Assembly: GCA_029931975.1 (NCBI GenBank)
Contig: JAOZQY010000014.1
Coordinates: 1-64,000, forward strand
DNA: 64,000 nt
DNA from: Bacteroidales bacterium
Lineage (GTDB): Bacteria; Bacteroidota; Bacteroidia; Bacteroidales; GCA-2748055
Reading direction: 5' to 3'
Part shown: positions 8,050 through 16,808 of the stretch, one piece after another
Layout of the letters: each line of letters begins with the position of its first letter
Position numbering within the stretch: the stretch's first letter is position 1
Program-made: the position numbers and the translations under genes
Notes under the pieces: model-generated
What the model saw: the letters and a program-made list of their open reading frames with translations, nothing else
What the model was told of the DNA's origin: nothing
Databases searched by the model: none

Positions 8050-9255
8050 TCACGTCCCACTCATAATGAATAGAGGCTGAAATTCAAAGCTTTTAAAATG
8101 CGGCCGCAACCTGTCAATATTGTAGTGTTTTTTCACATCAACCAGCTTCTTTGTACTGGTCACCACATCAACCGGGGCATTGTCGTAGCGGCCATTTCTT
8201 AATACCACCAATCGTCCATGAATTCCCTTTAGAATCAGGTCCAGGGCCAGGTTCCCATAGGCCATGGGGACAATGGAATCAATGGCATCAGGATCGCCTC
8301 CGCGTACCAGGTACCCCAGGTGCTGGTTAATCACATTAATAGCCACTCCTTTGTTATATTTCGCTGACTCAATTTTTATCCCATTGGCTACCGAGGTGCC
8401 AATTCCCCCCAGTTTTGCATGGCCGTAGGCATCCTTCTCCCCATCTTTAAACATCATCTCATCCATTCCCTTAAAGGTAGCCCCCTCTGAAACCAGCACC
8501 ACAGAGTAATTACTTGGATTTTGAATGCGGTCCTCCACAAGCAGTTCAGCCAGATGAGATATGTCAAACTGGTGTTCCGGAATCACACAACGGTTAGCAG
8601 CCCCGGCCATGGTCGGTATCATGGCTGTAAATCCAGCATATCTTCCAAAGACCTCCATCACCAGGATCCGCTCATGGGAGCCTGCCGAGGTCCGCAATGT
8701 ATTGGTCATATTGATGGTCCGGGTCACACAGGTACTGAAACCAATACAGTAATCGGTACCCGGCACATCGTTATCCATGGTCTTTGGTATGGCAATCACC
8801 TTAAAACCCTCCTTGTACAGTCGTACCCCGTAACTCAAAGTATCATCTCCACCAATGGGTATCAGGTAGTCAATGCCCAGAAAGGCCAGGTTCTCCAGGA
8901 CCTCCGGGGTCAGATCATTGCTTTCCTTATTGTACTTTTCTTTCAGATGAAAAGGCACATTCTCCTTTTTTATCCTGCTTGGATTTACCCTGGAAGTATG
9001 CAGAAAAGTTCCGCCTGTTCGTCCGGCCTTATTGACTATCTGTTCGCTGAGAACATCAAAGTGTTCACTGTTGTCAGCATTCTTGTCCCTGATGATCTCC
9101 GTAATACCAGACCAGCCTTTTCTAAGACCAATGACCTGGTATCCCTCCCGGAGGGCACGAATGGTAACGGCACGAATAGCCGGATTCAATCCAGGCACAT
9201 CCCCGCCCCCAGTTAATAATCCTATGGTCCCTTTTTTCCTGTTCCCCTGCGCCAT
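8050..9255 (-). CDS. pfkA: Phosphofructokinase, PPi-type signature (second gene of tandem pair)
   Basis: 401 residues of the PfkA fold. It phosphorylates fructose 6-phosphate in glycolysis, or runs in reverse if PPi-linked. Motifs: LTGGGDVPGLNPAIRA (nucleotide/PPi loop), GGDDT at 135-139 and PKTMDND at 157-163. In characterised families, Asp as the second D of GGDD and Lys in PKTxDND mark PPi-dependent enzymes, whereas ATP enzymes have GGDG and PGTIDND. PPi use is therefore the better guess, though not proven. It lies 62 bp downstream of a second phosphofructokinase on the same strand, with which it probably forms an operon. Confidence 0.9.
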   Translation of the reverse strand: MAQGNRKKGTIGLLTGGGDVPGLNPAIRAVTIRALREGYQVIGLRKGWSGITEIIRDKNADNSEHFDVLSEQIVNKAGRTGGTFLHTSRVNPSRIKKENVPFHLKEKYNKESNDLTPEVLENLAFLGIDYLIPIGGDDTLSYGVRLYKEGFKVIAIPKTMDNDVPGTDYCIGFSTCVTRTINMTNTLRTSAGSHERILVMEVFGRYAGFTAMIPTMAGAANRCVIPEHQFDISHLAELLVEDRIQNPSNYSVVLVSEGATFKGMDEMMFKDGEKDAYGHAKLGGIGTSVANGIKIESAKYNKGVAINVINQHLGYLVRGGDPDAIDSIVPMAYGNLALDLILKGIHGRLVVLRNGRYDNAPVDVVTSTKKLVDVKKHYNIDRLRPHFKSFEFQPLFIMSGT

Positions 9256-9317
9256 GATTTTTATTTTAAATTTAACTCAATAATCGATACAAATCAATGC
9301 CAGGGGGAGTAGGTCTG

Positions 9318-10538
9318 TTATTCCCAATTAAGGATCTTCATAAAGTCGTAGTCTTCAGGGTTTTTAACATACTTCTTTGCAGCTCTGAAATCCTCTTTAG
9401 TGATGTAATGCAGGTTGTTCTTAAAGATCATCTGAACAGAATCAGACTCGATATTCACCAAACGAGGCTTCACCTTGCCATTCTCATCCTCCACATCTTT
9501 CAGGTAGAGTGGGGTGATGCTGCCACCGCGGTCGATGGTGGTCATACAACCGGTTTCACCCTTAACAAACAGACTGTAAACGCCCAGTCCAAGACGGGTA
9601 GCGTAGGAAAGGTCATAAGCAATGGGCCTGCAGCAACGCAGTTCATAACCAATTTCTTCGGGACGACTCTTAACTGTGATACGCAGGGTTTTCAGGTGCT
9701 GCTGGGTAAGCATATTAAAAATGTGAGATTTACTTACATTTCCAAGCTCGGGATGACCATGTTCGTCGTAAGTGAAATTGACTCCAGTATCGATAATCTC
9801 CTTATCACTCATAAAGTGGAAGACTCCCTCACTGATCATGGCCACGCCGTAATCAATGCCCAGGATTCTCCTTTTCACCATGGAAGAAACCACCATCCTG
9901 GTAATTTTATCAAAAGTCATCTTGGTCTTATTGAACATCTCCGGGATAATGATCATGGGATAGTGGCATGCGGTACCAATTCCAAATGCCAGGTGACCGG
10001 CTTCACGTCCCATGGCACTGACTACAAACCAGTTTCCACTGGTTCGGGCATCTTCATAGATAGTGGTTGAGAGACGCACCCCCTCCTCCTTGGCAGAATG
10101 GTATCCAAAAGTCGGGGTACCCTCAGGCAAAGGCAGATCGTTATCAATGGTTTTGGGTACGTGAATATTTTTCACATCCATTTTTTCCCTGGCCAGGAAT
10201 TTGGCCAGGCGATTAGCCGTGGAAGCTGTGTCATCCCCACCAATGGTAACCAGCAATTTCACATTGTTCTTCTTGAAAAAATCAACCTTGAACTCTTCAT
10301 CCTTGGGCTTATACCGGCTCATTTTTAAAGCTGATCCTCCCCTGCTATAGATTTGATCGGCATATTCGAAATCAAGAAATTCAAATGCGGGTTCTTCAGA
10401 GAACAGACTTTTATATCCCCCGTTAAGCCCGAGAACATTGTACCCGTTTCTGGTAAATATCTTGGTCACTGAACTTATTACAGTATTGATTCCGGGGGCA
10501 GGTCCGCCTGCACAAAGTATAGCTATAGCTTCTTTCAT
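9318..10538 (-). CDS. pfkA: Phosphofructokinase, PPi-type signature (first gene of tandem pair)
   Basis: 406 residues, clearly PfkA-related but well diverged from its neighbour. The first loop reads CAGGPAPGINTVIS, the phosphoryl-donor motif is GGDDT (100-104), the catalytic motif PKTIDND (128-134), and the later motif MGREAGHLA corresponds to MGRhaG of the family. Again both Asp and Lys signatures of PPi-dependent enzymes are present. Paralogues in tandem may differ in donor (ATP or PPi), in substrate (for example sedoheptulose 7-phosphate) or in oligomerisation. The ATG at 10538 lies in a 128-bp divergent region shared with yidD. Confidence 0.9.
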   Translation of the reverse strand: MKEAIAILCAGGPAPGINTVISSVTKIFTRNGYNVLGLNGGYKSLFSEEPAFEFLDFEYADQIYSRGGSALKMSRYKPKDEEFKVDFFKKNNVKLLVTIGGDDTASTANRLAKFLAREKMDVKNIHVPKTIDNDLPLPEGTPTFGYHSAKEEGVRLSTTIYEDARTSGNWFVVSAMGREAGHLAFGIGTACHYPMIIIPEMFNKTKMTFDKITRMVVSSMVKRRILGIDYGVAMISEGVFHFMSDKEIIDTGVNFTYDEHGHPELGNVSKSHIFNMLTQQHLKTLRITVKSRPEEIGYELRCCRPIAYDLSYATRLGLGVYSLFVKGETGCMTTIDRGGSITPLYLKDVEDENGKVKPRLVNIESDSVQMIFKNNLHYITKEDFRAAKKYVKNPEDYDFMKILNWE

Positions 10539-10657
10539 GGTAACATCGTTATTGAATAATAGAAATATCTGATTAATTGTAATATGAAGCCGTGAAAATA
10601 CGCAAAAATGAAATATAATCCATTTAAGAAATGATCTAAATTACTCCCTTTTATTCT

Positions 10658-10665
10658 TAATTTTG
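10658..10665 (+). promoter_or_regulatory. Possible -7 element upstream of yidD
   Basis: TAATTTTG matches TAnnTTTG exactly but has no TTTG box at the usual distance and lies two bases before the first ATG of yidD. If it is real, translation must start at the next in-frame ATG (10685). Confidence 0.3.
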
Positions 10666-10666
10666 T

Positions 10667-11008
10667 ATGGATTTTAAATGGCCTATGAGTTGCTTATCGC
10701 ACATTCCGGAAAACATCAATAATTTCTTCCTGATCCGGTGGATCAGGTGGCTACTCATTGCCATTTTATCGGTACCAATAAAACTCTATCAGTGGATCAT
10801 CTCACCGGCTCTTCCAAAAACCTGCAGGTACTATCCAACCTGCTCCGAATACGCCATTGAGTCACTAAAAATTCATGGCCCGATCAAGGGGCTTATCATG
10901 GGAACAAAAAGGATTCTTAGCTGTCATCCTTGGGGCGGCCACGGACATGATCCTGTTCCGCCAAAAGGCACCTCCCTTTATAAGATTCTAAAGCCCGGCA
11001 GACAATGA
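10667..11008 (+). CDS. yidD: Membrane protein insertion efficiency factor YidD
   Basis: 113 residues. It carries the compact YidD signature: an amphipathic/hydrophobic N-terminal segment, [23 protein letters not shown] with the paired cysteines, [13 protein letters not shown] and [17 protein letters not shown]. The family assists YidC-dependent insertion of inner-membrane proteins. The first ATG (10667) is given, but 10685 is equally plausible because family members usually have short N termini. Its last codons overlap the start of the znuA-like gene (4 bp), so it heads the metal-transport operon. Confidence 0.92.
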   Translation: MDFKWPMSCLSHIPENINNFFLIRWIRWLLIAILSVPIKLYQWIISPALPKTCRYYPTCSEYAIESLKIHGPIKGLIMGTKRILSCHPWGGHGHDPVPPKGTSLYKILKPGRQ

Positions 11009-11880
11009 AAAATATAGTCCTAATCACATTTCTGTTCTTTCTGCTTGGTGCCTGTGGCACAAAGAATATTACCTCGGACAAACCGATGATCAGTGTAAGT
11101 ATACTGCCCCAGCAATATTTCATTGAACAGCTGGCCGGCGACCTGGTGGAGATCAATGTCATGATCCCTCCGGGTGCGAGTCCTGCCACCTACGAACCCA
11201 GTGTTTCCCAACTAGGAAAATTAGATCGCTCGGATGTATATATGCGCATAGGATATGTGGGATTCGAACGGAGCTGGATGGACAGGATCATCAGTGTGAA
11301 TCCGGATATGAAAATTGTGGATCTTTCTGAAGGGGTAGATATCATCATGGAAGATAGCGGAGAGAAGGAAGATCATCATGGACATGCACATCATGGAAGC
11401 GATCCCCATATCTGGATGTCAACATTCAATGCCAGGATCATTGCCCGGAACATCCACAACGAACTGGTGCTGCTGCTCCCCGGGGAGAAAGAATACCTCT
11501 TAGACAGATTTGATCAATTTTCACTCTCTCTGGACTCACTGCACCACACGATCAGCAGCAAACTTGAAAGTATTGAAAACAGGAAATTTATGATATACCA
11601 CCCGGCACTTACCTATTATGCAAGGGATTACGGATTGGAACAATTTTCTCTCGAGATTGAAGGAAAAACACCTTCTCCAGGTTATCTAAAAGAGATGTGC
11701 GATCTGGCCATTGACAATCACATATCAAAAATCTTTATACAGAGTCAATTTGATCGCAGAAATGCAGAGGTTCTCGCTAATGAAACAGGGTCTGAAATCA
11801 TCTCCTTTAATCCACTCAACATGCAGTGGAGCGAACAAATGAGCTATATTGCAGAACAACTTAAGTCCTCGAAGCAATGA
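11005..11880 (+). CDS. znuA: Metal (zinc/manganese) ABC transporter substrate-binding lipoprotein
   Basis: 291 residues of cluster A-I/ZnuA type. A lipobox LLGAC places the lipid on Cys17. [12 protein letters not shown] and [12 protein letters not shown] are typical of the family. A His-rich loop ([16 protein letters not shown], about 119-134) is characteristic of zinc-binding members, and [14 protein letters not shown] plus [11 protein letters not shown] follow. It should capture Zn2+ (or Mn2+) on the periplasmic side and hand it to the permease encoded two genes downstream. Overlaps both yidD and the ATPase gene by 4 bp. Confidence 0.9.
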   Translation: MKNIVLITFLFFLLGACGTKNITSDKPMISVSILPQQYFIEQLAGDLVEINVMIPPGASPATYEPSVSQLGKLDRSDVYMRIGYVGFERSWMDRIISVNPDMKIVDLSEGVDIIMEDSGEKEDHHGHAHHGSDPHIWMSTFNARIIARNIHNELVLLLPGEKEYLLDRFDQFSLSLDSLHHTISSKLESIENRKFMIYHPALTYYARDYGLEQFSLEIEGKTPSPGYLKEMCDLAIDNHISKIFIQSQFDRRNAEVLANETGSEIISFNPLNMQWSEQMSYIAEQLKSSKQ

Positions 11881-12623
11881 AGGCACCCCTGATAGAGATA
11901 AAAAACTTGGATGTTGCTTACCAGAAGAAACTGGTTCTTTCCAATGTCTCTCTATCTGTATTTGAACATGATTTCATAGGAATAATAGGCCCCAATGGCG
12001 GTGGGAAAACTTCACTTATTAAGGCGATCCTTGGATTATTAAAGCCTGTAGGGGGCTCCATCAAACATTCACTACAAAAGTCTGAGATCGGTTACCTTCC
12101 CCAGGGAAACCAGGTAGATGAAAGTTTTCCCATAACAGTAAAGGAAGTCATTGCTTCCGGATTGGAACATGGACTGAAAATAAAATTAGGGACAGCCAAA
12201 AGCAGGCAACACAAGGTCCACAATGTACTTGAAAAAGTAGGATTGGAAGCATTGGCTTCACGTCCCATCGGTGAGCTTTCTGGAGGAGAATTCCAGCGCA
12301 CCCTTCTGGCCAGGGCCATTATATCCTCTCCCAGCTTACTGGTTCTTGATGAGCCCGACACACATGTGGACAACCAGTTCGAAACAGAGCTATATGCCCT
12401 GTTAAAGGAGCTGAACGAAAGCATTACTATTTTGCTGGTTTCGCACGATATCGGGATCATCTCCCCCTATATAAAAAGCATAGCATGTGTGAACCGCGAT
12501 CTTTACTACCATGCATCCAATGAAATCAGCGAAGATCAACTGAAGGTCTATAACTGTCCCATCGAAATCATTGCCCATGGCCCGGTGCCACACAGGGTCA
12601 TTAAAGAACATATTCACAAGTAG
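11877..12623 (+). CDS. znuC: Metal ABC transporter ATP-binding protein
   Basis: 248 residues. Walker A GPNGGGKTS, Q-loop near YLPQGNQ, signature LSGGEFQRTLLARAI, Walker B LLVLDEPD and switch His in LLVSHD are all present. Assigned as the ATPase of the ZnuABC-type importer because it lies between the binding protein and the permease, overlapping the former by 4 bp. The tail after the switch (about 205-248) holds IACVNRDLYYHASNEIS, usual for this subfamily. Confidence 0.92.
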   Translation: MKAPLIEIKNLDVAYQKKLVLSNVSLSVFEHDFIGIIGPNGGGKTSLIKAILGLLKPVGGSIKHSLQKSEIGYLPQGNQVDESFPITVKEVIASGLEHGLKIKLGTAKSRQHKVHNVLEKVGLEALASRPIGELSGGEFQRTLLARAIISSPSLLVLDEPDTHVDNQFETELYALLKELNESITILLVSHDIGIISPYIKSIACVNRDLYYHASNEISEDQLKVYNCPIEIIAHGPVPHRVIKEHIHK

Positions 12624-12624
12624 G

Positions 12625-13440
12625 ATGGACCTTCTGCACCTGTTTAAATATGACTTTTTTCAACATGCAGTACTTGCTGCTCTGCTCATGTCAATCACTT
12701 GTGGGATTATCGGCACCTATATCGTTTCAAGACGCATGGTATTCATCAGCGGAGGCATCACCCATGCCTCCTTTGGAGGGGTTGGCCTTGGTTACTATCT
12801 GGGTTTCCCACCTCTGGCCGGAGCAGCCATCGTAGCAGTACTTGCGGCACTGACTACCGAGAATCTTACCCGGCGTAAAGTGCTTCGAAACGATTCTATT
12901 ATCGCCATTCTCTGGTCGCTTGGGATGGCCATCGGCATTATCTTTATATACCTGAGCCCGGGCTATGCCCCAAACCTGATGAGCTATCTTTTTGGAAGTA
13001 TTATCACAGTTACCTCTACAGACCTCTGGCTTATGCTTGCCCTGTCAATCACCGTTACTGCAATTTTTACCCTGCTATACAGACCCATATTGTATGTTGC
13101 ATTTGATGAGCAATTTTCCCGAATCAGGGGAATCCCTGTAATGTTCATCAACTACCTTCTGATAGTTCTTGTGGCCCTGACCATCGTATTAAGTATCCGT
13201 ATTGCAGGAATCATCCTGGTACTTTCCGTTCTAACCATACCTCAGAATATTACCAACCTATTTACAAAGCGCTTCAGTCATATTATGATTGGCTCCGTCG
13301 TATTGGGATTTATTGGATCCTTGCTGGGACTGATTCTATCTTATTACATGGATATCCCCTCAGGTGCATGCATCATTTTTACTCTGGTGATACTATACAT
13401 GATGGCCCGACTCATTAAAGTTGTTAATTTTGGAAGATGA
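12625..13440 (+). CDS. znuB: Metal ABC transporter permease
   Basis: The ORF track opens at 12571, inside the ATPase gene. The ATG at 12625, one base after the ATPase stop, is the better start and gives 271 residues. Seven to eight membrane helices, with the ABC-3 family motifs VSRRMVFISGGITHASFGGVGLGYYLG near the N terminus and VLSIRIAGIILVLSVLTIPQNI later. Completes the importer with the two genes before it. Its stop overlaps the dapD start (ATGA). Confidence 0.92.
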   Translation: MDLLHLFKYDFFQHAVLAALLMSITCGIIGTYIVSRRMVFISGGITHASFGGVGLGYYLGFPPLAGAAIVAVLAALTTENLTRRKVLRNDSIIAILWSLGMAIGIIFIYLSPGYAPNLMSYLFGSIITVTSTDLWLMLALSITVTAIFTLLYRPILYVAFDEQFSRIRGIPVMFINYLLIVLVALTIVLSIRIAGIILVLSVLTIPQNITNLFTKRFSHIMIGSVVLGFIGSLLGLILSYYMDIPSGACIIFTLVILYMMARLIKVVNFGR

Positions 13441-14249
13441 ATTTAAAGGAAACAATAGAAGCCGCATGGGATGACCGTGCACTTCTCACCGACAATAAGG
13501 TACAGGAAGCCATTCATAAGGTAGTTGAGCAGCTGGACAAGGGAGTTCTGCGGGTAGCGCAAAAAGAATCTGATGGCTGGAAAGTCAACGACTGGGTCAA
13601 AAAAGCTGTTATCCTTTATTTTCCCATTCGGAAAATGGAGACCATAGAGGCTCCCCCCTTTGAGTTTCATGATAAGATTCCTCTAAAACATGGCTACAGG
13701 GCTATGGGCGTTCGGGTTGTTCCCCACGCCATAGCCAGACATGGTGCATATATCTCCAAAGGAGTTATTATGATGCCCTCTTATATTAACATTGGAGCTT
13801 ATGTGGATGAAGGAACTATGGTCGACACCTGGGCAACAGTCGGATCATGTGCCCAGATCGGGAAAAATGTTCACCTGAGCGGTGGCGTTGGCATCGGTGG
13901 CGTACTGGAGCCGATTCAGGCTGCTCCGGTCATTATTGAAGACAACTGTTTCATCGGTTCCCGAAGCATCGTAGTGGAAGGTGTCAGAGTAGAATCTGAA
14001 GCGGTCCTTGGAGCCAATGTGGCCATAACCAATTCCACAAGGATTATTGATGTGACCGGGACCAAACCGGTGGAGATGAAAGGTGTAATTCCTGCACGCT
14101 CGGTGGTTATTCCCGGATCCTATACCAAATCGTTCCCGGCAGGCAATTTCCAGGTGGCCTGTGCCCTGATTATCGGCCAGCGAAAACCCTCAACAAACCT
14201 GAAAACTTCTCTGAATGATGCACTCAGGGAATACCAAGTGACTGTATAA
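13437..14249 (+). CDS. dapD: 2,3,4,5-tetrahydropyridine-2,6-dicarboxylate N-succinyltransferase
   Basis: 270 residues. Transfers succinyl from succinyl-CoA to tetrahydrodipicolinate in the succinylase branch of lysine/diaminopimelate synthesis. The N-terminal helical domain (IEAAWDDRALL) is followed by the left-handed beta-helix of hexapeptide repeats: GVRVVPHAIARHGAYISKGVIMMPSYINIGAYVDEGTMVDTWATVGSCAQIG, GVGIGGVLEPIQAAPVIIEDNCFIGSRS. The length fits the family. Translationally coupled to the permease upstream, and its last base is the first base of the next gene. Confidence 0.96.
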   Translation: MNLKETIEAAWDDRALLTDNKVQEAIHKVVEQLDKGVLRVAQKESDGWKVNDWVKKAVILYFPIRKMETIEAPPFEFHDKIPLKHGYRAMGVRVVPHAIARHGAYISKGVIMMPSYINIGAYVDEGTMVDTWATVGSCAQIGKNVHLSGGVGIGGVLEPIQAAPVIIEDNCFIGSRSIVVEGVRVESEAVLGANVAITNSTRIIDVTGTKPVEMKGVIPARSVVIPGSYTKSFPAGNFQVACALIIGQRKPSTNLKTSLNDALREYQVTV

Positions 14250-15367
14250 TGCGGATTGGATTTGATGCAAAACGAGCTTATAATAACTATAGCGGCCTGG
14301 GCAACTACAGCAGGTACATCATATCCAATATCTGCCGGTTTTTTCCCGAGAATGAATACTTTCTATACACTCCCGGAATTCCTGATGTAGATTTGTTCAA
14401 TGAACCAGATAGAGCAATAATCAGACAACCCGGAGGGCCATGGCGCAGGTCCGGATCCTTATGGCGCAATTTCAGAGTCTCTCATTTACTGAATAAGGAT
14501 GCCATTGATCTGTTCCATGGCCTGAGCAATGAGTTACCACAAGGAATCCACAAAAGCAGGGTCAGGTCCCTTATTACCGTACACGACCTGATATTTATGG
14601 AGCGCCCTGAGCTTTACAAAACCATCGACCGAAAAATTTATGAAAAGAAGGTCCTCTACGGAACCCGTGTTGCCAGCAGGATCATAGCAGCCAGCGCGCA
14701 AACCAAACAGGATATTATCCGCTTCCTGAATGTGGATGAGTCTAGAATCACTGTGGGTTACCAGGGATGTCACAGGCAATTCTACCACCGGGTAAGCAGT
14801 GAATCAATGCATCTTATCCGGCAACAGTTTGCCCTGCCGACACAATACCTGCTCTATGTGGGGACCATTGAAGAGCGTAAAAATTTATTGAAAATTGCGC
14901 AAGCACTTCACCTGGGAAAGATTGATTTTCCACTGGTTGTGGTAGGAAAGAAAACTGCCTATTTCAAGCAGGTTAAACAATACATTGACAGCAAGGGAAT
15001 ATCAAATGTCTATTTCCTCGACCAGGTCCAGGCTTCTGACCTTCCAGCCATCTACCAGAGTTCATCTGGCTTTATCTACCCCTCGGCATATGAAGGATTT
15101 GGCATTCCCATCCTTGAAGCCCTGAATTCCGGAGTTCCTGTGATCACCTCCAGAGGAGGATGCCTTGAGGAGACCGCAGGAAAAGGAGGATTACTTATTG
15201 ATCCATACGATCAGGAGGAGATGATCCATGCCATCAGGAAGGTGCTTGAGGACTCTGCTTTACGTGACCGCCTGGTACGCGAAGGAGGGGCACATGCCCT
15301 GAAATTCAGGGAAGAGCAAACCATTCCTTCACTATACAATGTCTATTTGAAGTGCCTACATGATTGA
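14249..15367 (+). CDS. Glycosyltransferase family 4/1
   Basis: 372 residues of GT-B fold. The N-terminal acceptor domain opens MRIGFDAKRAYNNYSGLGNYSRYI. The C-terminal nucleotide-sugar domain has YVGTIEERKNL, PLVVVGKKT, VYFLDQV, and the signature YPSAYEGFGIPILEALNSGVPVITSRGG with the E-x7-E retaining motif. Donor and acceptor cannot be read from sequence; mannosyl- or other hexosyl-transfer to an envelope polysaccharide is plausible. It overlaps dapD by one base and tsaC by eight, so it belongs to the same transcript. Confidence 0.9.
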   Translation: MRIGFDAKRAYNNYSGLGNYSRYIISNICRFFPENEYFLYTPGIPDVDLFNEPDRAIIRQPGGPWRRSGSLWRNFRVSHLLNKDAIDLFHGLSNELPQGIHKSRVRSLITVHDLIFMERPELYKTIDRKIYEKKVLYGTRVASRIIAASAQTKQDIIRFLNVDESRITVGYQGCHRQFYHRVSSESMHLIRQQFALPTQYLLYVGTIEERKNLLKIAQALHLGKIDFPLVVVGKKTAYFKQVKQYIDSKGISNVYFLDQVQASDLPAIYQSSSGFIYPSAYEGFGIPILEALNSGVPVITSRGGCLEETAGKGGLLIDPYDQEEMIHAIRKVLEDSALRDRLVREGGAHALKFREEQTIPSLYNVYLKCLHD

Positions 15368-15926
15368 TTCCGAAGTCATAAGAGCAGCCGCTGTCATTAA
15401 ATCGGGCGGCATTATCCTCTACCCGACCGACACCATCTGGGGCCTTGGATGTGATGCCACCAATCCTGAAAGTGTTCGGAACATCTATAAAATCAAGCAT
15501 CGGGCCGACAGAAAAAGTATGCTGGTACTTGTAAACGACATCAGCATGCTGGAAGAGTATCTTGTTGCTGTCCCCCGGCTGGCACTTGACATCATTAAAC
15601 GGGCTAAGAAACCAAGCACCATCATCTTTCCCGGGGCCCGAAACCTGGCAGACAAGCTGGTAGCCCCTGATGGATCTATTGGTATTCGCCTGACTTCTGA
15701 TCCCTTTTGCAAAAAGCTGATCAAAACCACAGGCTTACCAATAGTTTCCACATCGGCCAACATCACGGGAGAAAAATCTCCCGCTACTTTTCATAAGATC
15801 CATACCTCCATCCGAGAGCAGGTCGATTACATGGTAAAATGGCGGCAGGATGACATCACCCCAGGCATACCCTCTGCCATCATCAAACTGGAGAGGGATG
15901 GCACCATCACCACCCTCCGCCCATAA
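15360..15926 (+). CDS. tsaC: L-threonylcarbamoyladenylate synthase (YrdC/Sua5 family)
   Basis: 188 residues. Makes threonylcarbamoyl-AMP from Thr, bicarbonate and ATP for the t6A37 modification of ANN-decoding tRNAs. Typical blocks: GGIILYPTDTIWGLGCDATN, YKIKHRADRKSMLVLV, PSTIIFPG, GSIGIRLTSDPFCKKLI and STSANITGEKSP. Only the YrdC domain is present (short, TsaC-like; the Sua5 C-terminal domain is absent). Last gene of the yidD-znu-dapD-GT run and convergent with the DUF2807 gene. Confidence 0.93.
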   Translation: MIDSEVIRAAAVIKSGGIILYPTDTIWGLGCDATNPESVRNIYKIKHRADRKSMLVLVNDISMLEEYLVAVPRLALDIIKRAKKPSTIIFPGARNLADKLVAPDGSIGIRLTSDPFCKKLIKTTGLPIVSTSANITGEKSPATFHKIHTSIREQVDYMVKWRQDDITPGIPSAIIKLERDGTITTLRP

Positions 15927-15961
15927 TCACACCCCCGATTAACACTAAACAGAGCAAAAAA

Positions 15962-16040
15962 CAGGCTGCCCGTTTCCAGGCAACCTGCGGATGGTTGTTA
16001 AAACAACCGCTCCTGTATCCCCTCCTCTTTGAGGAAGGGG
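15962..16040. terminator. Cluster of three hairpins between convergent genes
   Basis: Three inverted repeats follow one another: CAGGCTGCC / GGCAACCTG (15962-15987, one mismatch), GGTTGTT / AACAACC (15993-16008, perfect) and CCCCTCCTC / GAGGAAGGGG (16019-16040, one bulge). None has a long T-tract. By position, the set probably ends the tsaC and DUF2807 transcripts. Confidence 0.5.
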
Positions 16041-16052
16041 TGCTCCGAATCT

Positions 16053-16751
16053 TTATAATGATATCACTTTCCCCGATCCGGATGAAACACTGTTCACCCG
16101 GGGACTTCCGTGATAATATACTTTCCCGCTACCTGAAATTTTCACATCCAGATCTTCCTTTGCAGTAACTCTCACACTACCCGATCCGCTGATGGCTGCC
16201 GATAATTCACTTACCTCAAAAGTTTCCGCATTCACTTTGCCAGAACCACTTATCCTAACATCCATTTCATCTGCGCTTCCGTCAAATAATTCAATATCGC
16301 CTGATCCGGAAATACTTACATCCACCTCTTCCATATTCAATTTTACAAATTGAATACTTCCACTTCCCGACATGGAAAGATCCATCTCATCACTGGTAAT
16401 CGCTTCGCCTGATTTAAAATCGGCAGAGCCGGAAATCCTCACAGCCTCAAGCGTTTTGGAGGTGATATAGATGCTTAGCTTTGAACGCCTGATCCGCCAG
16501 TCATCATATTTGACCTGCAAAAAGCCATCTTTAACTTTGGTAATCAAATCATTTACTTCTCGAGCCTCTCCCTCAATCCTTATCTCATGAGTATCGCCAG
16601 GTGTGTAATAAACATCAGCACTCACACTGATTCCAATGCCACTGAATGTATCCAGTTTTCTGACATCCTCTTTGGGAACATCGGGCATCATGAAACTATT
16701 TAAAAGAAGCAGACTAATAACTGCAAGCATGGGGTTCACTACTTTTTTCAT
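16053..16751 (-). CDS. DUF2807 (head GIN) beta-helical exported protein
   Basis: 232 residues with a signal peptide (about 1-20, no lipobox). The mature part begins with the head motif DVRKLDTFSGIGISVSADVYYTPGD and then forms a right-handed ladder of roughly 20-residue repeats, each marked by SGSG or ISGSAD (at least six visible: ISGSADF, MSGSGSI, ISGSGDI, ISGSGKV, ISGSGSV, ISGSGKV). The family is called putative auto-transporter adhesin, but there is no barrel here. Function unknown, likely periplasmic or surface. Start ATG 16751. Confidence 0.85.
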   Translation of the reverse strand: MKKVVNPMLAVISLLLLNSFMMPDVPKEDVRKLDTFSGIGISVSADVYYTPGDTHEIRIEGEAREVNDLITKVKDGFLQVKYDDWRIRRSKLSIYITSKTLEAVRISGSADFKSGEAITSDEMDLSMSGSGSIQFVKLNMEEVDVSISGSGDIELFDGSADEMDVRISGSGKVNAETFEVSELSAAISGSGSVRVTAKEDLDVKISGSGKVYYHGSPRVNSVSSGSGKVISL

Positions 16752-16808
16752 TATTCTGTTTTTTGGTAATATAAGATTTAACCTAAAGACGAAATGAAAA
16801 AAGGAATG

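Noticed and set aside
9297-10070. 257-codon plus-strand ORF antisense to the first phosphofructokinase
   Set aside because: It has no recognisable domain, and the opposite strand carries a full-length conserved enzyme; an antisense shadow.
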